7,000 nt of DNA from an uncultured Mediterranea sp. Its GTDB lineage: Bacteria; Bacteroidota; Bacteroidia; Bacteroidales; Bacteroidaceae. The stretch lies in the NCBI GenBank assembly GCA_946007445.1, contig CAMGAL010000112.1, positions 1 to 7,000 of the forward strand, in the 5' to 3' direction. Within the stretch, counting starts at the first letter, position 1, and each line of letters opens with the position of its first letter. Below the pieces are notes generated by a model. It was given only the letters and a program-made list of their open reading frames with translations, had not been told where the DNA came from and made no database searches. Of this stretch, positions 5,683 through 7,000 are shown piece by piece. The position numbers were made by a program, and so were the translations under genes.

Positions 5683-5843
5683 CCGTACCTCCTCCGTACC
5701 AACTCCGCTGTTTCTTCGTCTGATTTCCGCTTATCCTCCGCTTCCTATAGAACGAAGGAGGTGGAAACCGTGAGCGGAGAATGAGCGAACAATGAGCGAA
5801 GGAGAAGCGAAGCAGAAGCGGAGAAGGTACGGAGCGGGTACGG
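5683..5843. repeat. Inverted pair of 11-nt tandem repeat arrays forming a long imperfect hairpin
   Basis: On the plus strand six 11-base units start at 5683, 5694, 5705, 5716, 5727 and 5738, each beginning CCG or TCG (for example CCGTACCTCCT, then CCGTACCAACT). On the minus strand seven units of the same kind run down from 5843, 5832, 5821, 5810, 5799, 5788 and 5777 (CCGTACCCGCT, CCGTACCTTCT, CCGCTTCTGCT and so on). The outer arms, 5683-5709 and 5817-5843, are inverted repeats matching at 23 of 27 positions, with both mismatch pairs at the same place within their units. An 18-base centre separates the arrays. The period of 11 is not a codon multiple but is close to one DNA turn. Confidence 0.8.
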
Positions 5844-5844
5844 T

Positions 5845-5891
5845 ATAGGGGTGCCAAATCTCCATGATTCGGGCACATTTGGCACCCCTAT
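5845..5891. repeat. Perfect 15-bp inverted repeat
   Basis: ATAGGGGTGCCAAAT (5845-5859) and ATTTGGCACCCCTAT (5877-5891) are perfect inverted copies around a 17-base loop. The element starts one base after the 11-nt array ends. GGCAC occurs twice (5872-5876 and 5881-5885), so GTGCC at 5851-5855 could pair with either, giving two alternative stems. It may act as a terminator-like hairpin or as an element end; no U-run follows directly on either strand. Confidence 0.8.
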
Positions 5892-5969
5892 CGCATATGC
5901 TTGAAGATTTTGTTTTATAAATACTACGATAATTGGTTCATCCGGCTTGTGACACCCTTCCTGAATGGC

Positions 5970-6000
5970 TTGCTTAATTCAAATAAATATCCTATCTTTG
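5970..6000 (+). promoter_or_regulatory. Promoter of the TPR protein gene
   Basis: TTG at 5970-5972, a spacer of 20 bases and TATCTTTG at 5993-6000 match the Bacteroidetes -33/-7 promoter. Transcription would start near 6007, leaving a leader of about 25 bases before the ATG at 6031. It makes the gene largely independent of the upstream repeat region. Confidence 0.75.
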
Positions 6001-6030
6001 CGTTTGAATCAATCAACTCCCTTGCCATTC

Positions 6031-7000
6031 ATGAGAAGCCTCTCTATATACCTCTGCGTGCTGTGGCTGCTGAGAGCCTCGTGCGCCGGCGTCGGCTGCA
6101 AGACCCTGCCCCCCTACCTGCAGGCTGCCGACACGCTGGTGCAGACGCTGCCCGACAGCGCCTACCGCCTGCTGAAGGCCCACCCCCTTGAGGAGGAGGC
6201 CGACGCCTGCCTGCGGGCTACGCACACGCTGCTGGCCACCTGGGCGGCCTACCGCACCTACCGCCGCGACTACGACACCCTGCTGCTGAGGCAGAGTGCC
6301 GACTACTTCCAACGCACCGAACTGCACCACCGCCGGGCTCTGGCCCACTACCTGACGGCCATGGTGGGCGAGGAGCAGCACACCCTCTCGTCCGTGGAGC
6401 GCAACCGACAGCTCTACCTGGGGTGCCGCGAAATGATGCTGACCGAGAAGGACCCCTTTCTGGCAGCGCAGCTCTACCACCGCTACGGACTGAGCCTCAC
6501 AAGCTGCGACCGCCTAGACGAGGCCATCGACTGGCAACTGCGCTACAAGGTGCAGGCCAGCCGGGCGGGTAGCCACAAGGACGAGGTGATAGCCCTCATC
6601 AACCTGTCGAACAGCTACCTGATGCGCGACCGGTCGCACAAGGAGTTTGCCACCGCCACCGGCTATGCCCTGCGGGCGGTGAATCTGGCCGAGCAATACG
6701 GCCTGCCGGTGGAGTTGGGCAAGGCCTTGGGGCAACTCTCCACCTGCTACAGCCACTCGCAGAACTTTGTGGCCGCCCTGCAGGCCGCCACCCGTGCCAA
6801 AGACCTGGACGAATGGATGCTCCGTCTGGGCAAGCGCAAGACGCGCATCAGCTACAACCGCATGGCCGACGCCCACCGCAAGCTGGCCCATGCCGACTCG
6901 GCCATCTACTACGCCCGCCGCGGACTGGAGTCACCGGAGTTGGACATGCGCATCAACAGCCACCAGCTGCTCTACCTCACCAACAGCGCCCTCCAGGGCG
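6031..7000 (+). CDS. Exported TPR-repeat protein, N-terminal part (runs off the right edge)
   Basis: The frame is open from ATG 6031 to the window end, giving 323 residues with no stop. The start is supported by a promoter about 30 bases upstream and a following export signal (MRSLSIYLCVLWLLRASCAG). Cys18 or Cys23 could be a lipidation site, though neither has an ideal lipobox. Residues 33-52 (ADTLVQTLPDSAYRLLKAHP) match an opening I associate with Bacteroidales TPR proteins, of the form 'AD-L-x(4)-PDSA-x-x-LL'. Helical repeats follow, clearest at about 231-260 (KALGQLSTCYSHSQNFVAALQAATRAKDL) and 275-300 (YNRMADAHRKLAHADSAIYYARRGLE). Related proteins often continue into a transmembrane helix and a coiled-coil, HTH or kinase domain; that part is outside, so a regulatory role is inference. 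The frame is GC-rich with strong third-position G/C, like the other large genes, and has no frameshift. Confidence 0.85.
   Translation, partial: MRSLSIYLCVLWLLRASCAGVGCKTLPPYLQAADTLVQTLPDSAYRLLKAHPLEEEADACLRATHTLLATWAAYRTYRRDYDTLLLRQSADYFQRTELHHRRALAHYLTAMVGEEQHTLSSVERNRQLYLGCREMMLTEKDPFLAAQLYHRYGLSLTSCDRLDEAIDWQLRYKVQASRAGSHKDEVIALINLSNSYLMRDRSHKEFATATGYALRAVNLAEQYGLPVELGKALGQLSTCYSHSQNFVAALQAATRAKDLDEWMLRLGKRKTRISYNRMADAHRKLAHADSAIYYARRGLESPELDMRINSHQLLYLTNSALQG

Larger units (their letters stand above)
5598..5891 (+). ncRNA. Candidate structured RNA covering the inverted repeat region
   Basis: This is inferred from a consensus promoter just upstream and strong folding potential throughout. 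It contains a 12-base palindrome, a short hairpin, two arrays of 11-nt units able to pair over about 160 bases, and a final perfect 15-bp stem (5845-5859 with 5877-5891). The 3' end is uncertain because the last hairpin is not followed by an immediate U-run (TTTTG and TTTTA come about 17 bases later). It matches no RNA family I recognise. It might instead be a long 5' leader of the TPR gene at 6031, or an untranscribed repeat element. Confidence 0.35.
5430..6030. other. Long spacer without a convincing protein gene
   Basis: About 600 bases lie between the peptide terminator and the next start codon. Reading frames are short and lack family features. The stretch is not empty: it holds a strong promoter (5562-5592), a palindrome GAAGACGTCTTC (5635-5646), a small hairpin ATGAAG-GTAT-CTTCAT (5655-5670), inverted arrays of 11-nt units (5683-5843), a perfect 15-bp inverted repeat (5845-5891) and the promoter of the next gene (5970-6000). 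The part at 5430-5560 shows only weak dyads (CCAGTT 5481-5486 with AACTGG 5501-5506). Confidence 0.8.

Noticed and set aside
5683..5843. CRISPR array
   Set aside because: The units are only 11 bases with no unique spacers of 25-40 bases, and they appear in inverted orientation. This is a tandem repeat hairpin.
5645..5878. 77-residue minus-strand frame
   Set aside because: It is a read-through of the inverted repeats (Ser/Arg/Phe/Pro-rich). The 11-base period shifts the frame from unit to unit, so it does not encode a repeat protein.
5901..6191. 96-residue plus-strand frame starting MKILFYKYYDNWF
   Set aside because: It starts at a TTG, its second half is an out-of-frame reading of the TPR gene (Arg/Ala/Pro-rich), and the strong promoter at 5970-6000 lies inside it.
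6013..6891. Two minus-strand frames of 155 and 125 residues opposite the TPR gene
   Set aside because: Their Val/Gly/Gln/His-rich composition is typical of antisense shadows, and the plus-strand frame is continuous with an export signal and helical repeats.

Overview
The window looks like a chromosomal segment of a Bacteroidales bacterium, perhaps Prevotellaceae or a relative. The reasons are: five matches to the Bacteroidetes housekeeping -7 promoter motif TAnnTTTG directly upstream of genes; little sign of Shine-Dalgarno ribosome binding sites; two OprO/OprP-type outer-membrane porins; a phosphoglycerate kinase with the charged insertion I associate with Bacteroidetes; and GG-leader peptides of a Bacteroidales style. 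Genus assignment is inference. Coding DNA is fairly GC-rich and the spacers are clearly more AT-rich.

Left part (1-4670), all on the minus strand. In transcription order there is a porin of the O/P family (3657-4670), endonuclease III nth (2908-3582), phosphoglycerate kinase pgk (1561-2817), a second O/P porin (413-1438), and the N-terminal part of a helical, probably TPR-like cytoplasmic protein (403 to beyond base 1). The first porin, nth and pgk each have a TAnnTTTG element just upstream, so they are probably separate transcription units. A long hairpin of dispersed-repeat type (1486-1535) separates pgk from the second porin, which probably forms an operon with the partial gene 9 bases downstream.

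Middle part (4671-5430). A 237-base divergent spacer carries a cluster of TGTNACA boxes on the porin side and a TAnnTTTG promoter on the other side. It leads into two small tandem plus-strand genes for paralogous secreted-peptide precursors of 71 and 63/64 residues. Both have a canonical 19-residue double-glycine leader and a four-cysteine core with shared spacing and a shared C-terminal tail. A strong intrinsic terminator follows. No peptidase/ABC exporter or modifying enzyme lies in the window, so the peptides are orphans here.

Right part (5431-7000). About 600 bases without a convincing protein gene hold a textbook promoter (TTTG-N19-TACTTTTG), two small palindromes, a pair of inverted arrays of 11-nt tandem units that fold onto each other, and a perfect 15-bp inverted repeat. 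Together they look like a structured RNA or a repeat element. A second strong promoter (TTG-N20-TATCTTTG) then drives a long open frame from 6031 through the window end. It encodes an exported TPR-repeat protein, probably a membrane-anchored sensor or regulator whose C-terminus lies outside.

The most novel material is the peptide pair and the 11-nt inverted repeat locus. The housekeeping genes nth and pgk look ordinary.
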